From an uncultured Bacteriovoracaceae bacterium (GTDB taxonomy: Bacteria; Bdellovibrionota; Bacteriovoracia; Bacteriovoracales; Bacteriovoracaceae): a stretch of 37,306 bases of DNA. Positions 1 through 6,437 of the stretch are shown in pieces (position 1 is the stretch's first letter; every line of letters starts with the position of its first letter). Location of the stretch: NCBI GenBank assembly GCA_950054155.1, contig CATLOT010000034.1:1-37306 (forward strand). The letters are read 5' to 3'. A program made the translations under genes and the position numbers. A model generated the notes under the pieces. That model was not told the origin of the DNA and ran no database searches. It was given only the letters and a program-made list of their open reading frames with translations.

Positions 1-119
1 CTACCGGTTGAAAGTTCTTTATGCATGTACTTGAAGGCTTGAGTGCGGTGCAGTCCACCATTAAGGGAGAAGATCCCAAATAGCCACCTCGGGGCAATTT
101 GGGGCAATTCTAGGCAGGT
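1..119 (-). other. Open reading fragment running off the left edge
   Basis: On the minus strand the reading frame after a TAA at 122-120 stays open to the window edge. It encodes a peptide containing LFGIFSLNGGLHRTQAF and then KYMHKELSTG. I do not recognise the family, and no ATG or clear ribosome binding site is seen (a TTG is the only plausible start). It lies directly downstream of ssrA in the same orientation. Sites beside ssrA are common integration points, so this may be the start or remnant of an inserted gene, but the fragment is too short to say. It may also be non-coding. Confidence 0.2.
91..110. repeat. Tandem 10-bp repeat
   Basis: Two adjacent copies of GGGGCAATT(T/C) lie downstream of the tmRNA gene. 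This is only a short duplication; no matching copy was seen elsewhere in the window. Confidence 0.4.
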
Positions 120-193
120 TTAATTCGCCCAACGAATCGCAAGTAACCGTAATTAAGTAGCTGATTTAAAAAATATTTAAGGGAAGAAGGGGT

Positions 194-216
194 CCACCAT
201 CGAAATCCGATGGTGG
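194..216 (-). terminator. Hairpin at the 3' end of tmRNA
   Basis: A 9-bp perfect inverted repeat (CCACCATCG / CGATGGTGG, 5-nt loop) starts within the last six bases of the mature tmRNA (CCACCA). On the minus strand it is followed by a pyrimidine-rich stretch and later AAATATTTTTT rather than an immediate U-run. It could act as terminator or 3' processing structure; the overlap means the CCA end must be freed by trimming. Confidence 0.55.
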
Positions 217-578
217 AGGTGGCGAGAATCGAACTCGCGTCCGGAATATCCTCGAAGCCCGGCCTACGTGCGTAGTCAGCGGTTATGGTCAGCTGACAAG
301 ACTGTCCGCTCTACGTGAAAACGGCAAACCCCGGTGAGGTTTTAACGAGGAGGCCCGGCGCCCTCGAGGCACTTTTTTACTGGTCGCCTATCAGCTTTGC
401 TAGATTCTGTTTCTTGGCACTAGCGCCTCATGCTTGGTTGTTGCCTATTAGGCAGCCATAGCAACTGGCTCATAAGAGTCAGCATTCATAGTTTGATCGA
501 CTTTTTACTGGGCCGGTCGATCAACCCAGGCACGCCCGAAAGCTCTTTGGTCTACCCCGTCGAAACCGGGACACCCCC
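211..578 (-). ncRNA. ssrA: Transfer-messenger RNA (tmRNA)
   Basis: tmRNA rescues ribosomes stalled on broken mRNAs, acting with SmpB (encoded at 31220-31669) and tagging the nascent chain for proteolysis. The 5' end GGGGGUG (578-572) pairs with CACCUCC (221-215) before the terminal ACCA to make the acceptor stem, and the T arm with UUCGAUU is visible close to the 3' end. The length of about 368 nt is normal for a one-piece tmRNA. The tag frame ends at TAA-TAG (450-445). Reading back, the encoded tag is NADSYEPVAMAA, probably preceded by DQTM if the resume codon is GAT at 498-496. Only the last residues resemble the usual -ALAA/-AVAA degron; the rest is unusual. The acceptor and T-arm evidence make the identity firm, while the exact resume codon is inferred. 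Confidence 0.95.
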
Positions 579-628
579 ACATTGAACTGTTCAGAATTGC
601 CACAATAACATATTTTGGGGAATTTTGT

Positions 629-634
629 TAGAAT
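629..634 (+). promoter_or_regulatory. Possible -10 box for the ubiquitin operon
   Basis: TAGAAT lies about 34 nt upstream of the proposed start, in the only intergenic space between the divergent tmRNA gene and the ubiquitin-domain gene. No good -35 hexamer is seen 16-18 nt upstream (best is TAACAT at 606-611), so support is weak. Confidence 0.3.
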
Positions 635-667
635 TTAAGGGTTATTAACCTGTCACGAGGGCCTTTT

Positions 668-1261
668 CTGAAGCTTTTTACCCTGATAATTCTCGCTTTT
701 TTGACATTGAACGCGCAGGCGATGCAGATCTTTGTTAAAACCCTTGCCGGAAAGACGATTGCTCTTGAGGTTGAGGCCAATGACACCATTGAAAATGTGA
801 AGTCGAAGGTCTTTGATAAGGAAGGGATCGACCCCTCTCTTCAAAGATTGATTTTTGCGGGTAAGGTTCTTGAAAACGGCCGCACCCTCGCCGATTATAA
901 TATTCAAAAAGAGAGTACTCTTCACCTGGTGATTCTTGATAATTGCTTGCTTGAAAGTGCTCTTGATCGTGTTATTCCCCTCGACTTTGGTGATGAACTC
1001 TACTTTCTTAGGGCCTCTTCTGACCCCTTGGCGCTGTCGTTCTTCTTTCTTCCGTTTTTCTTAATAGGTGCTCGTTTAAGACGCCACTTAATCCTTCTTT
1101 TCGCCCTGCTTTTTATCAGCTGTGGCCAAGAGGGAGTGAGTCCGACCTTTATTGACTCTGAAACTCAAACGGGTAATTGCCTCGTGCAAAGTGAAGAGGT
1201 GCACTGGGAACTTCTCAATTCAAAGGCCACCCTTCTCTCGCAAGGAAGTTTATGGCGGTAA
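668..1261 (+). CDS. Exported ubiquitin-domain protein with C-terminal hydrophobic tail
   Basis: Residues 1-18 ([18 protein letters not shown]) form a Sec signal peptide ending AQA. The next residue is Met1 of a ubiquitin fold. By hand comparison with remembered human ubiquitin, 57 of the first 70 positions are identical. All seven lysines (K6, 11, 27, 29, 33, 48, 63) and the L8/I44/H68/V70 patch are kept. The LRLRGG end is not: after LHLVI come L-D-N-C, with Cys at ubiquitin position 75, so conjugation through a C-terminal glycine is not expected. About 104 more residues follow, with two hydrophobic stretches (about 121-135 and 141-151) around RLRRH and a Cys at 152. No ATG/GTG/TTG starts the complete signal peptide. 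CTG at 668 has GAGGG six bases upstream; TTG at 701 would remove most of the signal. The next gene overlaps by 10 nt. Secreted ubiquitin is known from Bacteroides fragilis (BfUbb); a similar antagonistic or host-directed role here is inference. Confidence 0.9.
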   Translation: MKLFTLIILAFLTLNAQAMQIFVKTLAGKTIALEVEANDTIENVKSKVFDKEGIDPSLQRLIFAGKVLENGRTLADYNIQKESTLHLVILDNCLLESALDRVIPLDFGDELYFLRASSDPLALSFFFLPFFLIGARLRRHLILLFALLFISCGQEGVSPTFIDSETQTGNCLVQSEEVHWELLNSKATLLSQGSLWR

Positions 1262-1899
1262 TTAAGCACGCTCTTTTTGTGGGCCTGATCGTCTTCTTTC
1301 TTGAGCCGGCGTCGGCGCGTTTTGTGACTGACTACAAATACCCCACAGACAATCGGGGATGGTCTTGGTTTCCCTCTTTTTACTTTGAGGGAGGGCTTGA
1401 AACAAAGTATGGCTCGATGGTCTCTCAAGATCAGAGAAAGGTTCCTAAAGTGAACCTCTCCGGTTTTGGAGTGAGTGGTCACATTGGCTGGGCCCCTTCT
1501 TTTTTGAACCTCGGTCTCGGTGGTGAGTATATCAAGTGGAATCAGATTACAGATATAGCCAAGGTGAATAATATCAATGTGGGGGGCACCCAAACAGGGA
1601 CTTTCCTCTTAGCGGGTCTGCACTTTTTAAAACTTACCTTTGCCGCCAAGTACTTCTTAACGTCGACTTATGAATTTTCACAAACCAGTAGTTTTGACAC
1701 TCAAGTTTCACTGAGAAAGCTTGAGCCCTCTTTCTCCCTTGAGCTTCTCTATCACGCCTCCCACTATATCACCTATGGCCTAAGCTATGGCTCCATCAAC
1801 TATAAGAGTTACGAGGAGGCCTCAACGAAAGGCACTCTCACTGAAGAGCAAAAGACCGAGCTTAAGCGCTTTGGGCTTAAGCTTGGCATTCTTTTTTAA
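1252..1899 (+). CDS. Small outer-membrane beta-barrel protein
   Basis: A 215-aa protein with a signal peptide ([21 protein letters not shown]) followed by alternating amphipathic strands rich in Gly, Tyr and Phe (for example [40 protein letters not shown]). It ends in ...LKLGILF with C-terminal Phe, the usual signal for BAM insertion. I recognise no named family. The ATG is preceded by AAGGAAG and lies inside the last codons of the ubiquitin-domain gene (10-nt overlap), so the two are translationally coupled and probably function together at the envelope. About 8-10 strands would fit the length. The gene is convergent with, and overlaps by 4 nt, the minus-strand gene that follows. Confidence 0.75.
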   Translation: MAVIKHALFVGLIVFFLEPASARFVTDYKYPTDNRGWSWFPSFYFEGGLETKYGSMVSQDQRKVPKVNLSGFGVSGHIGWAPSFLNLGLGGEYIKWNQITDIAKVNNINVGGTQTGTFLLAGLHFLKLTFAAKYFLTSTYEFSQTSSFDTQVSLRKLEPSFSLELLYHASHYITYGLSYGSINYKSYEEASTKGTLTEEQKTELKRFGLKLGILF

Positions 1900-2297
1900 G
1901 CGAGGTTTCTAAACATCACAAAGAATGCAGGCAGAAAAATATTGGAGTAGAGCGCATAGACAAGGTACGACATTAGAATGAGCTTATGGTAGCTCGAGAG
2001 CTTTCCGTCATTTAAGATTGTCTCCACTTTGTAGTAATTAACGGCAACACCGATGACACTGATAAAGCCGGTGAAGGTGAAAAACCAAAAGAAAACGCTG
2101 ATATCCCCCTTTATGAGGTTCAGTCCTTTTAGGTAAAAGAGTGAGTTCTTAATGGCCTCACTTATGTAAAAGCAGTACGAGCAGAATTCACCGAGGAGTG
2201 ACATGCGGGTGCTCTTTTTTATTTTGATCGTGTCTGCCTTCATCTCATCGATGAAGGACTTGGAAAGTCCAAAATTATCTTTATTCATAAATTCCAT
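1896..2297 (-). CDS. Small membrane protein of unknown function
   Basis: A 133-aa protein with a charged N-terminal third (KDNFGLSKSFIDEMKADTIKIKKS) and at least two likely membrane helices: about 67-87 (SVFFWFFTFTGFISVIGVAV) and about 107-130 (LILMSYLVYALYSNIF...). A third, weaker hydrophobic stretch (FCSYCFYISEAI) contains two Cys. I do not recognise the family. The start could be the ATG at 2297 or the ATG three codons later (2288); neither has a clear ribosome binding site. It follows the PH-domain gene by 29 nt holding a stable hairpin. The stop overlaps the convergent barrel gene by 4 nt. Confidence 0.55.
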   Translation of the reverse strand: MEFMNKDNFGLSKSFIDEMKADTIKIKKSTRMSLLGEFCSYCFYISEAIKNSLFYLKGLNLIKGDISVFFWFFTFTGFISVIGVAVNYYKVETILNDGKLSSYHKLILMSYLVYALYSNIFLPAFFVMFRNLA

Positions 2298-2303
2298 TGA
2301 AGA

Positions 2304-2321
2304 GAGGGTCCGAAGACCCTC
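2304..2321 (-). terminator. UUCG-loop hairpin between two minus-strand genes
   Basis: A perfect 7-bp stem GAGGGTC / GACCCTC has loop TTCG when read on the minus strand, giving the very stable C(UUCG)G tetraloop. It lies between the stop of the PH-domain gene and the start of the membrane-protein gene. No U-run follows, so it may be an mRNA-stabilising or processing element, or a weak attenuator, rather than a full terminator. Confidence 0.4.
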
Positions 2322-2326
2322 ACGTA

Positions 2327-2752
2327 TTAACTGGCCTTCATCGCCTTGGCCATATTCACAACCTGCTCTTCTTTGTACTTGTCTTGGATTTCAAAGACTT
2401 GTTTCTTGAGCTGAGTTGGAGCTGAGCAAAGCACTCTATAGAAGTCGCCACTTTGATCTGTGACTTCGATATAGCCATAATTAAGCATCTTTCCAAGGAT
2501 TCCCTGAATCGACTTTACACTTGTGACCCTATCAAGTCCGATATCGTATTCGCTTGTTCCAAAAAGACCGACCTTTCCAAAAACTCTCTTATTCGTCACA
2601 ACGAAACTATTCGTTAGCGCAGAAACAACTCTAAGAGCGGCAAACGGAATACCAATTAGTGTAAAACATCTTAGGGCTTCCCCAATCCAAAAAGTCATAG
2701 GAATCACTTTATGAGCGAGCTCCTGCTCACCCTTTCTTAAATCATTGCTCAT
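2327..2752 (-). CDS. PH-domain (bPH2-like) membrane-associated protein
   Basis: A 141-aa protein. Residues about 15-45 are hydrophobic (IPMTFWIGEALRCFTLIGIPFAALRVV). They are followed by the pattern of bacterial PH-like domains: NSFVVTNKRVFGKVGLFGTSEYDIGLDRVTSVKSIQGILGK, then YGYIEVTDQSG. TNKR plus a conserved 'I.L..V..V' strand and G-rich turn is typical of the bPH_2/YdbT family. Such domains sit at the membrane, but the specific role here is unknown. The start has a strong GGAGGA ribosome binding site. Confidence 0.7.
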   Translation of the reverse strand: MSNDLRKGEQELAHKVIPMTFWIGEALRCFTLIGIPFAALRVVSALTNSFVVTNKRVFGKVGLFGTSEYDIGLDRVTSVKSIQGILGKMLNYGYIEVTDQSGDFYRVLCSAPTQLKKQVFEIQDKYKEEQVVNMAKAMKAS

Positions 2753-2833
2753 TTTCTTCCTCCGAAAAATGTGTGTGATGCCTTTATTGTCGACGAAGAA
2801 CTAAATTTGATTGAGTCAATTTTTCTTGAGTTT

Positions 2834-3463
2834 TTAGAGTAAGCTTACAATCCCTTTTCGTGATTGGATCTTCTTATTAATGAGATGGATTTTCTTATTC
2901 AAATTACTGATGTGGGTGGAGAGGTTATTTTTCACCATGAGTTTTCCTTCACCCCAGACAGCTGCGACGAGGTCGTCTTTATTCATCCCCTCCCCTTGCG
3001 AGAGCACATGAAGAAGCTGGAGTTCCTTTGTGGTGAGTTCCACTAAGACTCCCTTTAGCTCCACTGTGCGGTCAATGAAGTTAAACTTGATTTCATTTTC
3101 TTTTTTAGCTGTTAAGCGCGATTTTATGCGCACCTTTTTCACCTGCCATGACATATCGGCTGTGAGAAGATCTTCTACTCCAAGCTCGAGCGCCTTAATC
3201 ATTAGTGACTCATCATTTGTCTCAGAGAGAAAGAAGGTCGGCTGCTCAGAGTAGTTTTTTAATTTCTTCATCTTAGCGAGAAGTTCAAAACCATCGAGAA
3301 AAGGCATCATGATGTCGAGCACGAGAATATCGTAGTCGATTTCCTCCGCCATCTTGCTGGCCTTAAGAGGATTATCAAATGAGATCACCTTAAAGTCGGA
3401 GAACTCCTCTTTAAAAGAAGAAATCTTTTGGGGGTTATCGTCGACATAGAGAATAGTGTTCAT
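2834..3463 (-). CDS. OmpR-type response regulator with atypical receiver
   Basis: The 209-aa protein has a receiver domain (about 1-115) and a C-terminal winged-helix DNA-binding domain (about 125-205; ELTTKELQLLHVLSQ then DLVAAVWG). The acid pair D8-D9 and the phospho-acceptor D50 (VLDIMMP) are present. The switch Thr is Ser80, and the usual Lys after the fifth strand ('DYLTKP') is Ala102 (DLLTADMSW), so phosphorylation chemistry may be altered or absent. I chose ATG at 3463 because the sequence MNTILYVDD begins the domain exactly; an in-frame TTG further upstream would add a 14-residue non-domain extension. It is divergent from the histidine kinase at 3566, its likely partner. Confidence 0.85.
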   Translation of the reverse strand: MNTILYVDDNPQKISSFKEEFSDFKVISFDNPLKASKMAEEIDYDILVLDIMMPFLDGFELLAKMKKLKNYSEQPTFFLSETNDESLMIKALELGVEDLLTADMSWQVKKVRIKSRLTAKKENEIKFNFIDRTVELKGVLVELTTKELQLLHVLSQGEGMNKDDLVAAVWGEGKLMVKNNLSTHISNLNKKIHLINKKIQSRKGIVSLL

Positions 3464-3544
3464 CCTCTCATTATTGGCCTTTCCTAAATTGAAGTAAACT
3501 CCCAAAAACTCAAGAAAAATTAATTAATTTATTTACTTTACCTA

Positions 3545-3550
3545 TATAAT
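3545..3550 (+). promoter_or_regulatory. TATAAT -10 box upstream of the histidine kinase
   Basis: A consensus TATAAT 15 nt before the GTG start, in the divergent intergenic region. No clear -35 is found at normal spacing; the region is AT-rich. If used, the leader would be only about 8-10 nt, which agrees with the absence of a normal ribosome binding site. Confidence 0.45.
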
Positions 3551-3565
3551 TGCTAAACTTTTGAG

Positions 3566-4711
3566 GTGAATTCAGCATTTTTTAACACCGTCTATCTTAG
3601 TCAAGAGAGCCGTAAGCCTTTTAAAGTCACTCTCTTTGTCGCCCTCTCGAATATTTTGGCCATGAGCTGGGACCTGCTCGGACTTAAGATTGAGCCAAGT
3701 CTTTCTTACCTTTCCTTTAAGGTTTTCTTTCTTCTTACACCGAGCCTTCTCTTCTTCATCTTTAAAGAACAAAGTGCCCATAGTAAGAGAAATACGTTGA
3801 TCGCCATAACCTACTACGCCTATTGCCTCTACAATACGGCCTTTGTGGATCAGTCCTACTACACATCCTTCATGCAGTTCTTCTTTGGCCTGGTCTACTT
3901 CTTTAGATTTTCGACCAAGGACTTCTTTATCGCTCATGGAGTAGGTCTCTCTTTTTACACTCTGGCACTTCTTAAACTTAAGAGCACCATCCCTGCTGAG
4001 GATTACGCTTTTCAACTTCAGCTCATGAATGGGGCGACCCTTCCCATTTTTGGTATTTCCGTTTTAATCTTCTTTTATATAAAGAGGCAGGAAGTTGCTG
4101 AAAGAGCAAAGTCCGTCTTCTTTGAGACTATCGGTCGCGATGTGGGCTTTATTCTTCATGAAATTAAGCAGCCTCTTTTAAAGATCAGCTCTCAAAAGGA
4201 AGATCAAAATATTGAAGACCTTAATGAGCTCTTAGAGACGGCCAATATCATGTGGCCATCTCAAACGAGTGAGGTTCACTTGGAGTCGGTGCCCTTAAAG
4301 GAGCTCTGTGATGATATCCTGAATGATCTTAAAAGATATACGGATTATTTGGAGCTGAGTATTGAAAACCTGGTGCCACCAATCACCGTAATGGCCAAAA
4401 GAAGTTTTTTAAAAATCATCCTTAAAAACCTTCTTAAAAATGCGATCGAAGAAGTTGCGAAACACCAAGGTCACATTAAGCTCTCCTTTGAGGGTCCCCT
4501 TAAATTGATCATCACAAACACGATTGAATCTCAAGTAAACACCCGCCATATTCTTGAAGCGGGTGTCTCTCACAAGTCGGGTGCAATGAATCGGGGCCTT
4601 GGTCTTTACATCAGCAAACAGCTCTGTGAAAAGATGCAGGCGAAGCTCTCCGTCAGTGCAACCAAGGAGCACTTTAAGGCCACGCTCACTTTTTCTGATA
4701 TAGAGGTTTAA
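3566..4711 (+). CDS. Membrane-bound sensor histidine kinase
   Basis: The 381-aa protein has about six membrane helices in residues 20-172, a short linker and a kinase core. The H box is GFILHEIKQPL with H198, the N box is ILKNLLKNAIEEV with N292, and the glycine box is NRGLGLYISKQL (G344-L-G346). The intervening D-box is reduced to IITNTIES, as in some HPK subfamilies. The phospho-acceptor region is short, and no PAS or HAMP domain is seen. The input domain is therefore probably the membrane bundle itself. It is divergent from the response regulator ending at 2834, which suggests a two-component pair. The start is GTG at 3566. The 3' end overlaps the convergent ATPase gene by 26 nt. Confidence 0.85.
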   Translation: MNSAFFNTVYLSQESRKPFKVTLFVALSNILAMSWDLLGLKIEPSLSYLSFKVFFLLTPSLLFFIFKEQSAHSKRNTLIAITYYAYCLYNTAFVDQSYYTSFMQFFFGLVYFFRFSTKDFFIAHGVGLSFYTLALLKLKSTIPAEDYAFQLQLMNGATLPIFGISVLIFFYIKRQEVAERAKSVFFETIGRDVGFILHEIKQPLLKISSQKEDQNIEDLNELLETANIMWPSQTSEVHLESVPLKELCDDILNDLKRYTDYLELSIENLVPPITVMAKRSFLKIILKNLLKNAIEEVAKHQGHIKLSFEGPLKLIITNTIESQVNTRHILEAGVSHKSGAMNRGLGLYISKQLCEKMQAKLSVSATKEHFKATLTFSDIEV

Positions 4712-5588
4712 GAGAGAGCTCGCCGCCCTTAAGCACAATCTCATCAATATGGGTCACCACTCTCTTATTGTCGTCTCTTTTTTCTTGATAAACGATCACC
4801 TGAAAAACTTCATGGAGAACACTGGCGGCTTCTTCGAGATTATAGCCATCTGAAGAGATGACTGTTTGGCGCAAAAGGCGCGATAGTGTGTTCTCTGGTG
4901 AGTGACCTCCGACAACGGCAATTCCTCTGGCATTATTTTTAAGAAAGTCCATAAAAGGAGAGGCCCAGCGCTCACCCATCCAACTCAGAGCAATGGTATC
5001 TCCTTGCATTCTTGAAGCGGCATCAATGGCCTCTGGAATATGGATATCACTGCGACCGCGTGGCATGATGCGACTGACGCGTTCGCGATGAATCGTCAGA
5101 CCCGGCTCACTTTCAATCACCACAAGAGACTCCTCACTTGGAAGAGAGTTGATAAGGACATTAAAGAGAGTGGTCTTTCCTGAGCCAAAATCCCCAGCAC
5201 AGAGAATTCCTTTCTTACTCTTAAGAACATCCTTTAAGACCTTCTCACTCTCTTCATCAATCGCCTGCCACTTTCGGTATTGAGTGAGGTCATAAGCTGA
5301 CTTTGATAATTTTAATATTCTAAGTGAATCTCCTTTAAGAGAAAGTGGTGCTTGAACCAACGAAAAGCTCACAAATTCATTGAGGTAGCCTGAATGCACG
5401 GATTCCTTAATGGAGCAAAATTCTTTTAGTCCGGTAGTTATTTTTAAAAGCTCTTCCTTGCTCGTAAAGGGATGCGCTCGCTTCCATCCCTCTTTTGAAT
5501 GCAAGTAAACCTCGTGATAAGAATCAATACTAATTTCAAAGATCGCGTCATCTGCTAAGTAGTCGTTTAATTTTCCTAAAAATTCCAT
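4686..5588 (-). CDS. CpaF/TadA-like secretion ATPase, short and possibly inactive
   Basis: A 300-aa protein with the two-part layout of CpaF-type ATPases: an N-terminal domain (about 1-120), then a RecA-like core with Walker A GDFGSGKTT (about 132-140). A His-box-like segment GGHSPENTLSRLLRQ corresponds to 'HANSP..ALSRL' of CpaF. CpaF proteins power Tad/Flp pilus assembly at the inner membrane. Here the usual Walker B 'IIVGE.RG.E' reads IALSWMGERW, so the catalytic Glu is apparently replaced, and the protein is shorter than normal CpaF (roughly 400-470 aa). No other tad gene is nearby. It may have a regulatory or pseudo-ATPase role. AGGAGG precedes the ATG. It follows the LuxR-type gene by about 60 nt. 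Confidence 0.75.
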   Translation of the reverse strand: MEFLGKLNDYLADDAIFEISIDSYHEVYLHSKEGWKRAHPFTSKEELLKITTGLKEFCSIKESVHSGYLNEFVSFSLVQAPLSLKGDSLRILKLSKSAYDLTQYRKWQAIDEESEKVLKDVLKSKKGILCAGDFGSGKTTLFNVLINSLPSEESLVVIESEPGLTIHRERVSRIMPRGRSDIHIPEAIDAASRMQGDTIALSWMGERWASPFMDFLKNNARGIAVVGGHSPENTLSRLLRQTVISSDGYNLEEAASVLHEVFQVIVYQEKRDDNKRVVTHIDEIVLKGGELSLKPLYQKK

Positions 5589-5634
5589 TTTTTCCTCCTG
5601 GTAAAAGTATTGTCGGAGAAATCGCTTCTCAACT

Positions 5635-5656
5635 CACCTAGGGAAACCCCTAGGTG
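5635..5656 (-). terminator. 9-bp hairpin spanning the LuxR-type gene stop codon
   Basis: CACCTAGGG / CCCTAGGTG with a 4-nt loop includes the TAG stop codon (5652-5650). On the minus strand there is no U-run after it; the next segment contains a second small stem GAGAA/TTCTC. It lies between the regulator and the ATPase gene and could reduce read-through or set mRNA stability. Confidence 0.4.
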
Positions 5657-6009
5657 GAACTTAACCAGTTGTTTCTAATCGCATTTGTTACCGCTTCTGT
5701 GCGCTTTGAGGCGTCCGTTTTCTTAAATATCTGACTGAGGTGGTACTCAATTGTCTTTTCAGAGAGCTTAAAAGCCCCCGCCATTTCCTTATTGGTGTAA
5801 CCAAGGGCGATAAGCTCTAAGACTTCACTCTCTCTTTTACTCAAGGGATTGGCAGGTCCAATGGCCCTTTCATCAATGGACTTCATTAAGGACTCAAGAG
5901 AATCCGCCACTCTCCTTAGAGAAAACTCAGGCCTCTTTCCCTTGGCATAGAGCCGGCACTCTAAGGCCAATCGTTTCAATTCTTCTTCCGTTATACTCAT
6001 AAACTTCAT
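5650..6009 (-). CDS. LuxR/GerE-type helix-turn-helix protein
   Basis: The 119-aa protein has a C-terminal LuxR DNA-binding domain at about 55-112: LSKRESEVLELIALGYTNKE, then LSEKTIEYHLSQIFKK. The N-terminal half is a short helical region (TEEELKRLALECRLYAKGK...) without a receiver or autoinducer domain. It is therefore a small stand-alone regulator. There is no clear ribosome binding site before either ATG (6009 or 6000). The upstream small ORF ends 4 nt before, so translational coupling is likely. It probably regulates this locus or the neighbouring ATPase, but the target is unknown. Confidence 0.8.
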   Translation of the reverse strand: MKFMSITEEELKRLALECRLYAKGKRPEFSLRRVADSLESLMKSIDERAIGPANPLSKRESEVLELIALGYTNKEMAGAFKLSEKTIEYHLSQIFKKTDASKRTEAVTNAIRNNWLSST

Positions 6010-6013
6010 TCTA

Positions 6014-6310
6014 CTACATATTGGTAAACATGCGGCGCAGTTTCTTTTGGTTACTATAGCGATGATCTTTAGCGTGCGTGCCTTTTAGAGCGAAGTGCTT
6101 TTGGCGATAGTGCTTTCTCCTTCGACTCTTCCCTCTTTTATACTGGCGCCTCTTTTTCTTCTCTTTGCGCTCCTCTTTTTCAAAAGAGCGCTCGATCGCA
6201 CTTTTTTGAAAGAGTCCTCTTTCAACATCATTAAAGATTTTATGGGTAGCGAGTACCAGCACAGTGGCCAGTCGTGTCGCGATCAATTTTATGGATTTCA
6301 AAATAATCAC
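6014..6310 (-). CDS. Small, highly basic protein (uncertain)
   Basis: From GTG at 6310 the frame encodes 98 aa: an N-terminal hydrophobic segment (KSIKLIATRLATVLVLATHKI), then an extremely basic region rich in Arg, Lys, His and Gln (for example KEKKKRRQYKRGKSRRRKHY), ending LRRMFTNM. It stops 4 nt before the LuxR-type gene, on the same strand, which is the main argument that it is real. It could be a membrane-tethered nucleic-acid-binding protein, or simply an open purine-rich stretch. The opposite strand also has an open frame (6095-6403) that I judge less likely. Confidence 0.4.
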   Translation of the reverse strand: MIILKSIKLIATRLATVLVLATHKIFNDVERGLFQKSAIERSFEKEERKEKKKRRQYKRGKSRRRKHYRQKHFALKGTHAKDHRYSNQKKLRRMFTNM

Positions 6311-6437
6311 CTGGTGAAAAGTGAAGCCCAATTTCCCTGTGGGGAATGTGGACAAGTCGATCAATTTTTCGGTGATTATCTATTCATGATGATGCTAGAC
6401 TAACACGGCACTAGATTTCACTCAAGGATAAGAACCA

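Noticed and set aside
583-593. Palindrome TGAACTGTTCA upstream of ssrA
   Set aside because: It is short, single copy, and not a match to a known operator; it may be chance in the tmRNA leader.
653-925. Minus-strand open frame antisense to the ubiquitin gene
   Set aside because: It mirrors the coding frame of a highly conserved protein domain and has no family resemblance or ribosome binding site of its own.
6095-6403. Plus-strand open frame with a hydrophobic N terminus and three terminal Met
   Set aside because: It has no ribosome binding site or family match and opposes the minus-strand basic ORF, which abuts a real gene; but neither is certain.
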